Positions 1 through 7,361 of a stretch of DNA of 62,285 nt are shown here, piece after piece. The stretch is from Candidatus Iainarchaeum sp. GTDB lineage: Archaea > B1Sed10-29 > WALL01. The DNA lies in contig JAGMCR010000008.1 of assembly GCA_023129115.1 (NCBI GenBank), forward strand, positions 1 to 62,285, given 5' to 3'. Below the pieces are notes generated by a model. That model had not been told where the DNA came from. It saw nothing but the letters and a program-made list of their open reading frames with translations, and ran no database searches. Position 1 is the first letter of the stretch. Each line of letters starts with the position of its first letter. The translations under genes and the position numbers were made by a program.

Positions 1-44
1 ATGATGGCAGCTCCCCATAGACGGGTGCCACTCCCAACTGGGGT

Positions 45-785
45 TTAGCCGGTAATCTCTTCGTAGAGGCCTTCTGCCTTCACTCCCAGCTTCTTGAAGT
101 ACTTTTCCACGTTTTCGCAGTCGCGGCGCAGGAACTGGTCTGCCTTGGGGTGGCTTAGGGGGACGCCCTGGCCGATGTCAATCATCCACGGCTTTTCCTG
201 CCACCAGAGTACGTTGAACTCGCTCAAATCGGCGTGGACGATGCCTGCCTTGTGCAGCTTCTTCATGTCTTCAGCTACGAGGCGGTAGACCTGGGATGGC
301 TCGTCTAGCTCGACGTCCTTCAACAGAGGCGCGCCGAATTCGTTGCCGATAAACTGCATAATGAGTATGTTGTTTAGGCTGAAAAAGGGCTCTGGCACCC
401 TGCAACCGGCCCTGTGGCTGGTCTGGAGGTTTTTGAGCTCTTTTTGGCACCACGCCAGCACAATATGCCTTTTCACGGGCCTGACCCGCTCGAACCGCTT
501 GTCGCCCTCGATGTAGTCCCACATGGACTGGAAGTTGCTGGTCTCAATCCGGTAAATCTTGTACGCCCGGACATTGCCCTCGCGGTCCCAGCCCTTGAAC
601 ACGTTCGCCTCCTTTCCCGTGGAAACAACGCCCCCCAGGAAATCCAGGTGCCCCCTCCGCGCCAATTTCCAGACAGTGTCCGCCGTGAACTCGTCGAACA
701 CTTCTTTTTCTATCTTCCGCTGCTCAGCGCCCTTATCGCGGCCCTTTTCCCGGAGGAACTTGTCCTCGAACCTGTCCCAGTCCAC
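45..785 (-). CDS. rio1: RIO1-family serine/threonine kinase
   Basis: Atypical protein kinase/ATPase of the RIO1 family, which acts in maturation of the small ribosomal subunit. At 246 aa it has the usual archaeal length. Visible motifs are the nucleotide-binding loop STGKEANVF (about residues 55-63), the catalytic loop HADLSEFN (184-191) and the metal-binding IDIGQ (202-206). The start at 785 is supported by a reverse-strand TATA element (CTTTTAAAG, 808-816) centred 27 nt upstream, which predicts a leaderless mRNA. It is divergent from the small zinc-ribbon gene at 859. The first 44 bases of the window, beyond its stop, hold nothing I recognise. The assignment is secure. Confidence 0.95.
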   Translation of the reverse strand: MDWDRFEDKFLREKGRDKGAEQRKIEKEVFDEFTADTVWKLARRGHLDFLGGVVSTGKEANVFKGWDREGNVRAYKIYRIETSNFQSMWDYIEGDKRFERVRPVKRHIVLAWCQKELKNLQTSHRAGCRVPEPFFSLNNILIMQFIGNEFGAPLLKDVELDEPSQVYRLVAEDMKKLHKAGIVHADLSEFNVLWWQEKPWMIDIGQGVPLSHPKADQFLRRDCENVEKYFKKLGVKAEGLYEEITG

Positions 786-858
786 GCGTGCAATTATGGC
801 GGCAGCCCTTTAAAAGTGCACCGAAATGTATATATTTTGCATTGTTCAAAGTATGGGC

Positions 859-1050
859 ATGCCTCCACCGACTCGAATGCACCTTGACGAGTTCATGTAC
901 TACAAGTGCTATGACTGCGCGAAAAAGTATACTGGGCAGCTGCCGGACGAGTGCTCTGCGTGCGGCTGCAGGGACTTTGACCTAGTCCTTGGCGCGGACT
1001 GGGACATCTTTCACGGCGGTCCTAAAGTGCTGAAGGAAGTCCGGCGCTAG
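859..1050 (+). CDS. small zinc-ribbon protein
   Basis: 63-aa protein with two CxxC knuckles (CYDC and CSAC, followed by a further Cys), so a single zinc ribbon is likely. The acidic and aromatic C-terminal half (DFDLVLGADWDIF) is not a domain I recognise. In-frame ATGs occur at 826, 853, 859 and 877. I chose 859 because a TATA element (TATATATT, about 829-836) is centred 26 nt upstream, whereas the ATG at 826 lies inside the TATA box. It is divergent from rio1 with only 73 nt between the starts. A role beside ribosome biogenesis or transcription is only a guess. Confidence 0.65.
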   Translation: MPPPTRMHLDEFMYYKCYDCAKKYTGQLPDECSACGCRDFDLVLGADWDIFHGGPKVLKEVRR

Positions 1051-1138
1051 ACTAGCAGCCCTTTTTCGCTGGTAGCGAAAAAGCGCTGGCGGATGCAGCG
1101 TTGCTCGCCATTGCGGGCGAGCACTGGCGCCTTCGGCG
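1051..1138. terminator. three tandem hairpins between convergent genes
   Basis: The 88-nt gap between two convergent genes consists almost entirely of inverted repeats. TTTTTCGCT/AGCGAAAAA closes on a 3-nt loop, GCTCGCC/GGCGAGC on a 5-nt loop, and a GCGCC/GGCGC pair follows. The first hairpin sits in the block AGCAGCCCTTTTTC ... GAAAAAGCGCTGGCGGA, which recurs near 3598-3650, so this is both a probable bidirectional 3'-end signal and a member of a dispersed intergenic repeat family. Confidence 0.5.
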
Positions 1139-1357
1139 CTAGAGCAGCTTTACTGTGTTTTCCCTTCCCCGCGGCTCCCGCTTCGCGACCCCTTTTTCCT
1201 CGAGCGAGCGCATTACCTTGTTGAACTTTACGGGGTTCATCCCCGAGGCAGCCAGCAACTCTTTTTGCTTCGTCTTCCCCTGCTTCAGCAGGGACACTAT
1301 TTTTTCCTCGTCTTCGCCGAGCTTGGGCTTGCCCAGAATCTGCTCAAGAATTCCCAC
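1139..1357 (-). CDS. small winged-helix DNA-binding protein
   Basis: Predicted 72-aa protein. The segment EEKIVSLLKQGKTKQKELLAASGMNP, then VMRSLEEKGVAKREPRGRE, reads as a MarR/ArsR-like winged helix ending in a wing with Arg residues. Longer in-frame starts exist (ATG at 1417 and 1486), but 1417 would overlap the ATG of the divergent radical SAM gene. The symmetric TATA box at 1381-1392 lies about 29 nt upstream of a GTG at 1357, which gives a leaderless start, so I chose that codon. It could regulate the divergent radical SAM gene through the shared promoter (inference). Confidence 0.6.
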   Translation of the reverse strand: MGILEQILGKPKLGEDEEKIVSLLKQGKTKQKELLAASGMNPVKFNKVMRSLEEKGVAKREPRGRENTVKLL

Positions 1358-1380
1358 GCCTTCACAAACCACGTGCAGCA

Positions 1381-1392
1381 ATAAATATTTAA
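1381..1392. promoter_or_regulatory. symmetric TATA box of a divergent gene pair
   Basis: ATAAATATTTAA is nearly palindromic and sits about 29 nt upstream of both the + strand ATG at 1416 and the - strand GTG at 1357. One TATA element could therefore serve both directions with leaderless transcripts. Confidence 0.55.
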
Positions 1393-1415
1393 CCTTGCTC
1401 TTCGTTGAGTCCAGC

Positions 1416-2156
1416 ATGTACGTCACGATAGGCGGCCTGCGGCCGCTCGGCAAGGAAGCCGTGTGGGTGTTGTTCGGCGGGTGCAACTGGAAGTGCCCGT
1501 ACTGCTACGAGAAGGACATCCTGGACAAGGAGGGCTGCAAGAAGAGCAAGAAGTGCAGTGTGCTGAGCATCCGCGAGCTCGTGGGCGCTTTGCTGCAGGC
1601 GAAGCCCAAGCTGGTCAGGATTGGCGGGGGAGAGCCAACGGAGCAGCCCCGGGAACTCGAGCGGCTCTGCATGTACCTCAAGGGCCAGGGGGTCAGTGTG
1701 CAGCTGCACACGAACGGCTCGCACCCCGAGGTCGTGGGCGACTTGCTGACCAAGAAGCTAGTGGACATGATTTCGATTGACGTGAAGGCGCCGCTGGACA
1801 ACGAGCGCCTGTACAAGAAGATGACCGGCGGGTTCGGCAATCCCCAGCCGGTGCGCGAGTCGATTGACATCGCGCGGGACAAGGCGGGCTACTTCGAATT
1901 GGTCTATCCCGTGGTTCCTGGCGAGAACGACAAGAAGAAGTACGTTACCGCGATTGCCAAGGACGTCTATTACTGCAACTCGTTTGTAGTCCATGGCTTT
2001 GACAAGCGGCGGCCCATTGTGAGCGAGGCGTGGTACCGCCGCAAGCAGGTGCCGAAGCACGAGGACTTGAAGAAGCTCGCCGTGGCGGCGCGGGACGCGT
2101 TCACGAACGTGGACTCTGTGCGCGTGATTTCGCACGAGGGAGAAGAAGAAATCTAG
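1416..2156 (+). CDS. radical SAM protein (activase/organic-radical type)
   Basis: 246-aa radical SAM enzyme. The cluster-binding motif CNWKCPYC (CX3CX2C) lies about 30 residues in, followed by the SAM-contacting GGGEPT motif and a DVKAP strand typical of the pyruvate-formate-lyase-activase-like branch. A longer in-frame reading from 1155 exists but overlaps the antisense wHTH gene and lacks promoter support. The ATG at 1416 lies about 29 nt from the symmetric TATA box. The substrate is unknown. A small downstream gene follows after 8 nt with a GGTGG ribosome-binding site, so the two form an operon. The family call is good, the specific function open. Confidence 0.85.
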   Translation: MYVTIGGLRPLGKEAVWVLFGGCNWKCPYCYEKDILDKEGCKKSKKCSVLSIRELVGALLQAKPKLVRIGGGEPTEQPRELERLCMYLKGQGVSVQLHTNGSHPEVVGDLLTKKLVDMISIDVKAPLDNERLYKKMTGGFGNPQPVRESIDIARDKAGYFELVYPVVPGENDKKKYVTAIAKDVYYCNSFVVHGFDKRRPIVSEAWYRRKQVPKHEDLKKLAVAARDAFTNVDSVRVISHEGEEEI

Positions 2157-2164
2157 GTGGTAAA

Positions 2165-2509
2165 ATGGTTGATGAAGAAGAAGGCCCCAAGGCAAAGCTC
2201 ATGAGGCGGGGCATTGATGTGGCGACGCTTGACGCCGGCAAGGCGGCCCGCCTTGCGGGGATGACTGACTTTTCTGGGATTCCTAGGCGCAGGAAGGTTG
2301 CTACCACGTTCAAGAAAGAGTTGACCCAAAAGCCGGCTGGCATACCTGAAGTCTCACCCGCCACCAATATCAAAGAAGTCACGGCAAAGCTCAAGGAGAC
2401 CCCAGTTGACGTGCTTATAGGCCCGGGAGGCCTTCAGTTCGTCAAAAAGCCCGGCCAGAAAACGAAGTCCAAGAAAGACAAACTGAAAGAGCCCCACGTC
2501 AAGAAGTAG
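2165..2509 (+). CDS. hypothetical basic protein in the radical SAM operon
   Basis: 114-aa protein with no recognised domain. The start ATG at 2165 is preceded by AGGTGG (about 2154-2160) overlapping the end of the radical SAM gene, so it is translated from the same mRNA. The C-terminus is a Lys-rich tail (KTKSKKDKLKEP), which suggests nucleic-acid or ribosome contact. It ends one base before the stop of the convergent gene at 2511. Confidence 0.6.
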   Translation: MVDEEEGPKAKLMRRGIDVATLDAGKAARLAGMTDFSGIPRRRKVATTFKKELTQKPAGIPEVSPATNIKEVTAKLKETPVDVLIGPGGLQFVKKPGQKTKSKKDKLKEPHVKK

Positions 2510-2510
2510 T

Positions 2511-3497
2511 TCACTCAAAATAGTCTTCGCTGCTCTTCAATTTCGCCTCTAGCCCCGCAATCCTTTTGTTGGCCTCGTTGATGGATGCCTTGCGCGTGAC
2601 GCCGTCGAGCTGCTGCTTCAAGAACTTGTACTCTATCCTCTTTATCAGGTCGCGCGTCTCCTTTATCTCGCGAATCAATGGCTCGCGCTTCCCTATCCAA
2701 ATCTTGTAGTTCCTGAAAGCGATTTGCTTGGCCGAGCTCGCGTTCAGCCCCTTGACGCGCAGCAGCCCCTCGGCCTTCTTCGGCGTCTTGCCCGCGTCGA
2801 ACTGGAGCATGCAGTACCTGTTGTAGTTCTCGACGCGCTCTTTCCTCGGGCGGTCGTACAATTTCGCGGGCCGCTCCACAGCCGCTTCTTTCTCCGCCTT
2901 TTCCCCAATGTCTTTTGGCGGCGTGTACTTTGGCCGCGGCGCGGGCACTGCCACGATGTCGCCGAGGTCGTCGATGTCGTACTCTTCGCCGAACTGCTGC
3001 TTGAGCAGCGTGAGGTCCTTGGCGCGCGACGGCAATGGCTTTTCTGCCCCGGCCTCTTCCCTTATTTTTTCTTCCATGCCTTCCTTGACGTCGTCCGGCA
3101 GGTCGGGCGCTGCGCCGGGCGTTGCCTCGAACTTGACTTTTTCCAGCCCTGCCTCGACGTTCGTCCGTTCCTCTGCGCCGATTGACGGAGCTGCGTCGAT
3201 GGGCTGCGCCAGCAGGGCCTCGAGCCCCCCGGTCTCGACGCTCATGCCCGCGGTCTCTTCCTCGTCCACTGTCTCGGGCGTGTCGACGCCCTTGACCCCT
3301 GCCTGGGGCGCCATCATGTCCTCGAGCTCGGTGTGCTCTCCCTCGCCGACTCCCGCGGCCTCGGGCTCTTCGCGGTGGCGGATGTGGTGGCGCTTGGGCG
3401 CCTCTTTCCGCCCGCCGAGGAGCTTCAGCGCCGCGACTAGCACAACTATTGCCGCAATCCCGCCGAAAAGCGCTTCGTCAGGTATGCCGAATACCAC
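2511..3497 (-). CDS. membrane-anchored acidic/charged protein
   Basis: 328-aa protein with one N-terminal hydrophobic segment (ALFGGIAAIVVLVAALKLL), then a long low-complexity acidic linker rich in E, A, G and P, then a basic helical C-terminal region (from about residue 220) likely to form coiled coils. The architecture suggests a membrane-tethered scaffold, but I recognise no catalytic domain. An upstream ATG at 3530 is in frame. I prefer GTG at 3497 because a TATA element (GTTTTTAAG on the reverse strand, 3520-3528) is centred 27 nt upstream. Confidence 0.6.
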   Translation of the reverse strand: MVFGIPDEALFGGIAAIVVLVAALKLLGGRKEAPKRHHIRHREEPEAAGVGEGEHTELEDMMAPQAGVKGVDTPETVDEEETAGMSVETGGLEALLAQPIDAAPSIGAEERTNVEAGLEKVKFEATPGAAPDLPDDVKEGMEEKIREEAGAEKPLPSRAKDLTLLKQQFGEEYDIDDLGDIVAVPAPRPKYTPPKDIGEKAEKEAAVERPAKLYDRPRKERVENYNRYCMLQFDAGKTPKKAEGLLRVKGLNASSAKQIAFRNYKIWIGKREPLIREIKETRDLIKRIEYKFLKQQLDGVTRKASINEANKRIAGLEAKLKSSEDYFE

Positions 3498-3539
3498 GCT
3501 ACCGCTTACTGAGCGCTGGCTTAAAAACATTACCGCAGA

Positions 3540-3720
3540 TGCTAGCCAAAAAAGGTGTTGGCCCTTGCGGGCCAGGTAGAAAGGAGGGGGGTGGGAAGCA
3601 GCCCTTTTTCTGTTACTCGCTTGCGCTCGCTGGGTGGAAAAGCGCTGGCGGAAAAAAGCGTTGGCTAGTGAAGTAGGTACCGGCCCAAAGGCCGGAGATA
3701 GAAAGGAGGGGGTGGGGGGC
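3540..3720. repeat. intergenic repeat cluster with flanking inverted repeats
   Basis: This gene-free stretch (3498-3825) begins with GCTAGCCAA (about 3540) and its 130-bp core ends with the inverted copy TTGGCTAG (about 3662-3669). Inside are a hairpin GGCCC/GGGCC and the block AGCAGCCCTTTTTC ... GGAAAAGCGCTGGCGGA, also found at 1051-1100. A second hairpin CCGGCC/GGCCGG follows. Both hairpins are followed by a G-rich TAGAAAGGAGGGG stretch. Similar pieces occur at about 51745 and 59531. It looks like a dispersed small repeat or MITE-like element. No protein is supported here. Confidence 0.5.
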
Positions 3721-3825
3721 TGTTAGAGACTTGCCCCCTATTTTACGCGAGGTGTTCCACAAAGATTTAGTTTACCAAGAGCAGCGGCAACGAATCCTGG
3801 TTGCTGTTCCCACCCCAGTTGAGTG

Positions 3826-4242
3826 CTATCGAGTCAGGAAATACACTTTCCTCCCGACCCGTGTTTTGGCGAGGAACCCGTCCTTCACCAGCGCGTTCAG
3901 GCGCGCGCTTGCGGCGTTCTTTCCCTTGTACTCGAACGCCGCCTGGACTTCTTCCGCGCACGCCTTTCCGGCGCCGCGGACGAACTCCAGGATTTTTTCG
4001 TCCTGTTCCGACAGCAGGGCTTCGCGCGTGTCGATGCCCTGCTTCTCCATTAGCTGGGTAAGCTTGTTGAGCTTCTTGTGAATGTCACGCAGCATCGTGT
4101 TGGTGAGCTTCCGTTCCTCCACGAGCCGGTGGATCATGGCCCCAACCACGTAGGGGTCCTTGAACTGCTCGATGTCGTACTTGACGTCCTTTGAGAGCTC
4201 TCCGTACTCTTCCGTTCCATAGAGCTCGGTCATTTTCGTCAT
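3826..4242 (-). CDS. winged-helix regulator, probably autoregulated
   Basis: 138-aa protein. The N-terminal half is helical with a likely dimerising coiled coil (KLTNTMLRDIHKKLNKLTQL). The C-terminal half (VRGAGKACAEEVQAAFEYKG ... VGRKVYFLTR) reads as a winged helix with a basic wing. The start codon is embedded in the palindrome GTCATGAC. Three more copies of (G)TCATGAC surround the TATA box upstream (4238-4308), the arrangement expected for an autorepressor. Target genes other than itself are unknown. Confidence 0.7.
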   Translation of the reverse strand: MTKMTELYGTEEYGELSKDVKYDIEQFKDPYVVGAMIHRLVEERKLTNTMLRDIHKKLNKLTQLMEKQGIDTREALLSEQDEKILEFVRGAGKACAEEVQAAFEYKGKNAASARLNALVKDGFLAKTRVGRKVYFLTR

Positions 4243-4308
4243 GACTCACCAACGAACTGTCATGACTTAATCATGACACATATATAAGGGTTTCGGTTTC
4301 GTCATGAC
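4238..4308 (-). promoter_or_regulatory. four-site TCATGAC operator array around a TATA box
   Basis: GTCATGAC palindromes lie at 4238-4245, 4259-4266 and 4301-4308, with a near copy ATCATGAC at 4270-4277. Centre-to-centre distances are 21, 11 and 31 bp, about 2, 1 and 3 helical turns, so all sites face the same side of the DNA. The TATA element (ATATATAA, 4280-4287) lies between the third and fourth sites, and the first overlaps the start codon of the wHTH gene. I infer cooperative binding and repression by that regulator. Confidence 0.65.
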
Positions 4309-4403
4309 TCAAAAAAGAACTAGTGATTCATTCGTTACTCCAACTTGCTTTAAATTCGTTTGGTTTTCTTGGCTTTGCACAAGAAATAAGTGCTGCACAA
4401 AAA

Positions 4404-4883
4404 TCAGGGCGTTTCGAAGTAGGCCGTCTTGGTGCTGGGGTTGAAATAGAACCCAAGGTTGTTTTCAACGAGAAAATCGCATCCTATGATTGGCGGGATA
4501 TTGTCAAGTTCGTTCATTTGCTTTCTACTAAGTTTTGTTGAAGTGGGGATTATGGAGGCTATTGGGTGTTTTATCGGAACGACATTTCCATCTTCATCAC
4601 GGAAGGAAAATTCTCCCTCCCCTAAGGGATGCTTAACAAACTTGAAGCCAGCCAATGTTAAGGACTCTCCTCTTTTTAGGGGCTTAGTTGGTATTTGCAT
4701 TCTCAAAACTTCCCTAGTTGACAATACGGTGAACGGACTTCCGGTGTCAACCAGCGCCTCCAAACGCACATGCCTCTGTCTGTACTTTGGCAAGCTGATA
4801 GTAAAAGATACAAATGGAGAAAGTGTATCTTTCACGAACTTCCTGACAGTACAAGGTATTTTTACGATTGTTCTCACGCTCAC
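4404..4883 (-). CDS. retropepsin-like aspartyl protease
   Basis: 159-aa single-domain protein of the retroviral-type aspartyl protease fold. The active-site motif LVDTGSPFTVLS (Asp-Thr-Gly) is at about residues 45-56 and the second psi-loop element PPIIGCDFLVENN near the C-terminus, as in retropepsins that function as homodimers. There is no membrane segment. Its start overlaps the stop of the upstream DUF5678-like gene by 4 nt, so the two are translationally coupled. The cellular substrate is unknown. A non-catalytic clan member is unlikely because the DTG is intact. Confidence 0.75.
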   Translation of the reverse strand: MSVRTIVKIPCTVRKFVKDTLSPFVSFTISLPKYRQRHVRLEALVDTGSPFTVLSTREVLRMQIPTKPLKRGESLTLAGFKFVKHPLGEGEFSFRDEDGNVVPIKHPIASIIPTSTKLSRKQMNELDNIPPIIGCDFLVENNLGFYFNPSTKTAYFETP

Positions 4884-5119
4884 AGGATGAAGGAGACACT
4901 GCTGGGAGGCATTGTCTCCAAAAGTACTGTTCGTGGGTCAATCCCCTTTGACTGAAGCTTCTTCAGGAGATTCACTGTGTCGGTTCCGGATTCTATCACT
5001 TGCCTGTTTTTTACCGCGATTATCTTGCTCCCGTACTTCGCTTTAAGCTGGTTGTAGTTAGTAGTAACCCACTCGCTGTCCTCATTGGTTTCTTTTAGGA
5101 TTTGAACTACGCTCAGCAT
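4880..5119 (-). CDS. DUF5678-like small protein, partner of the protease
   Basis: 79-aa protein that resembles DUF5678 (pattern W...Y..L...YG.K.IAV....VI.SG.D...LL..L). Such small proteins are often encoded next to retropepsin-like proteases in archaea, as here with a 4-nt overlap. I chose ATG 5119 over 5137. A TATA element (about 5150-5160) predicts a transcript start near 5128, which leaves a 9-nt leader before 5119 but would exclude 5137. The gap from 5138 to 5223 holds only this promoter. Confidence 0.65.
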   Translation of the reverse strand: MLSVVQILKETNEDSEWVTTNYNQLKAKYGSKIIAVKNRQVIESGTDTVNLLKKLQSKGIDPRTVLLETMPPSSVSFIL

Positions 5120-5223
5120 ATATACCCCTCGAGGCATATTGTTGCATACAAATATTTAAATGTAGCCCCATTCTGTTAAAACCCCCTCTATTGGGCATAC
5201 GCCGCTTCTACCTAAAGTCCGGC

Positions 5224-7338
5224 TCAGAAACAGTACTCCCCTGTTGCTTTCACAATCTTCTGCGAGGGCGAGCGCTCGCTTTCCTTCAGCACCACGCCAC
5301 TGAGGGGCAGGAATCCGAAGATATCAAACAGTGGCACGTTGTCTTTCGCGAGCCTGAGTATTTCCGATGGTTTTATGCGGAGCCTTTTCTTGGCCACGCG
5401 AATGTTGTGCTGGGCCTCTGCGTAGTACTTGCTTGATTCCGGGATTGTCTCAAGGATTTTTATTTGTGCCACCAATTCTTTCTTTTCGCGCTCGAGCCAC
5501 CCTGGGAATTGGATGAGCGTATTTGGATAGTATTGCGGCACCCGCTTCTTGTCAAGTATGTCAGCGGCTTCACCGAACTTTTCTTCTTCCACAAGCTTGT
5601 TAATTTGCTTGTTGTTGTACCTGCGTGCGCCTTTCTTGACGTTATCAATTAGTCCATTGTACTTTATCTCTCGATGCTGCCGCACTACTCTCACAGTCTT
5701 CTTCAGCTTTTTCGCGAGCCACTTCTCACCAATGCGGTTTTCTGTCCAGAGACGCGTAATCATTTTTTCGGGCCTTTCTCTTGTCGGCGACTTCGCATGC
5801 TCCCTTACTCTAGACATGAAGAACTTGTACTGCTTCGGCAGGAGCTGTTCCTTGTACTCCTTGAGAAGGCGCATGGAAGCCTGGAGCGGAAAAGTGAGGG
5901 AACTATCCGTGTACAACCCCCAAAATCTCCCGAACTTCTTATCAGTCAATGACGGGTGTTTGATGTATCGCTGCACCCTACGAACCGAGGGCCAGACAAA
6001 GAAGAACCTGCCCTTTGCCATTTGCATTTCTATATCTATCTTTGGATTGGAGGGGTGCTCTCCCCGCGAAATCATGCCCACAACTCTTTTGGCTTCCGCG
6101 TCGAGTGACGCTTCGACTGCCTTTTTTGGAAGCCTGCCGATGAATTCTTTTCGGTATCTCGGGTCTAAGTCCATATCCCAATGTTGATAGTCCTCGACAT
6201 CGCCGACGAGCTTTAGCGCGGCGTCAACCTCTTGCAATCGAGGAAAGTGAAGTATACACTTGAGGGGGATTGGCCTCCCATCTTCTTTGTTGAAGTCGAA
6301 TGTTTCTTTCGTGTCTGGGTCATAAAGCTTTATTTTTCCTTCTCCTTTGAACCGGAGTTTTTTGGCTTTGGCTTTCTGGCCGGTTCGGGTGTAGTAAGCG
6401 TGGAGGACTGAGTTTGCCTTCCAGTCGTCTGGGAGTATTTTCCGGGTAAGATTTTCCATGACTTTTTCGACTGGATCTTCCCACATGTTCCCAATCAAGC
6501 TGTCCCTTGGAGCATTTATCCATTGGCTGGCGTGGTCGCTTAAGGTGACGCGGCCATCCATGCCGACATAGAACCACATTCGGTGGGGATAAGCATGGTG
6601 GTACATGACCTCGGTGATTTGGAGTGGCCGGGGCTCTTTCCCGAGTTTCTTGAGCTGCTTGGGGTCGCCCTCCTTGAGCAACCCCTGTATGAAGAACAGC
6701 TTGGACGCCTGATGGTACTTGCCCTTGAGCCCATACTCATCCAAGAAGGAAAATAAGCGTGCCCCCCGTGCTATCCTTACGTTGTACCCTATTGTGAGGC
6801 CCAGCCTCTCCGCGGCTTTTTCGGCTGCTTGTATTCTCTCCTTGAGCTTGGGAATGTTTTTTTCGTGTTGTCTGTCAACACTCAGAATCAGCCGGCCGTT
6901 CTTGATGAAGTTCTTTGGGAGGCGGGACAAGGCCTTGTACGCGCCTTCCTCGTCAGGCGGGATAAAAGAGCCATTGCTGTTCACGCGCACTTCCGAGAAC
7001 GAGTCACCCGCCTTTTCTAGTATGTTGTATATCTCCGGGAGCAGGAACGGCTCGCCACCGCTTATGTGGAGAATGCCTTCCCTGCCCTTGAAGGCCTTTA
7101 TTACTTTGTACGCGCCTTTTATCTGCTTTTTTTTGTACGCCTCTGGCCCGCCAGGATACTCCCTCGCCTTTTTCACTATTGACTTGCGCAGCGGGGCATT
7201 GAAGCAATGAAAACAATTTGCGTTGCATAAGTGGGTCACGTCCATGAAAATGGGCGTGTCCTTGAACGAGCGGTGGACGCTGCCCAGCACATCAAAGAAA
7301 ACCGTGCCCCTCCCCTTCTTTTCCAGCTTTTTAGGCAT
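5224..7338 (-). CDS. large radical SAM protein of an uncharacterised operon
   Basis: 704-aa protein. The radical SAM domain occupies roughly residues 25-330, with the cluster motif CNANCFHC (CX3CX2C) and the SAM motif ISGGEPF. The position of the cluster motif after FMDVTHLC resembles SPASM/peptide-modifying or MoaA-like enzymes, but I see no SPASM-type Cys-rich tail. The C-terminal half (about 350-704) is a long charged helical region with no recognised domain. It is 23 nt downstream of the HTH-repeat gene and shares its promoter, so the two probably work together. The substrate is unknown; a modified protein or nucleic acid bound by the HTH partner is one possibility. Confidence 0.8.
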   Translation of the reverse strand: MPKKLEKKGRGTVFFDVLGSVHRSFKDTPIFMDVTHLCNANCFHCFNAPLRKSIVKKAREYPGGPEAYKKKQIKGAYKVIKAFKGREGILHISGGEPFLLPEIYNILEKAGDSFSEVRVNSNGSFIPPDEEGAYKALSRLPKNFIKNGRLILSVDRQHEKNIPKLKERIQAAEKAAERLGLTIGYNVRIARGARLFSFLDEYGLKGKYHQASKLFFIQGLLKEGDPKQLKKLGKEPRPLQITEVMYHHAYPHRMWFYVGMDGRVTLSDHASQWINAPRDSLIGNMWEDPVEKVMENLTRKILPDDWKANSVLHAYYTRTGQKAKAKKLRFKGEGKIKLYDPDTKETFDFNKEDGRPIPLKCILHFPRLQEVDAALKLVGDVEDYQHWDMDLDPRYRKEFIGRLPKKAVEASLDAEAKRVVGMISRGEHPSNPKIDIEMQMAKGRFFFVWPSVRRVQRYIKHPSLTDKKFGRFWGLYTDSSLTFPLQASMRLLKEYKEQLLPKQYKFFMSRVREHAKSPTRERPEKMITRLWTENRIGEKWLAKKLKKTVRVVRQHREIKYNGLIDNVKKGARRYNNKQINKLVEEEKFGEAADILDKKRVPQYYPNTLIQFPGWLEREKKELVAQIKILETIPESSKYYAEAQHNIRVAKKRLRIKPSEILRLAKDNVPLFDIFGFLPLSGVVLKESERSPSQKIVKATGEYCF

Positions 7339-7361
7339 TGAATAAGCGACGCATTTGCGGG

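Noticed and set aside
3449..3676. Short forward frame over the repeat spacer
   Set aside because: It runs through hairpin repeats and the promoter of the reverse gene; composition is that of the repeats.
4323..4541. 72-codon forward frame near the protease 3' end
   Set aside because: Overlaps the protease antisense, has no family and no ribosome-binding site; the TATA at 4280 fits the reverse regulator gene better.
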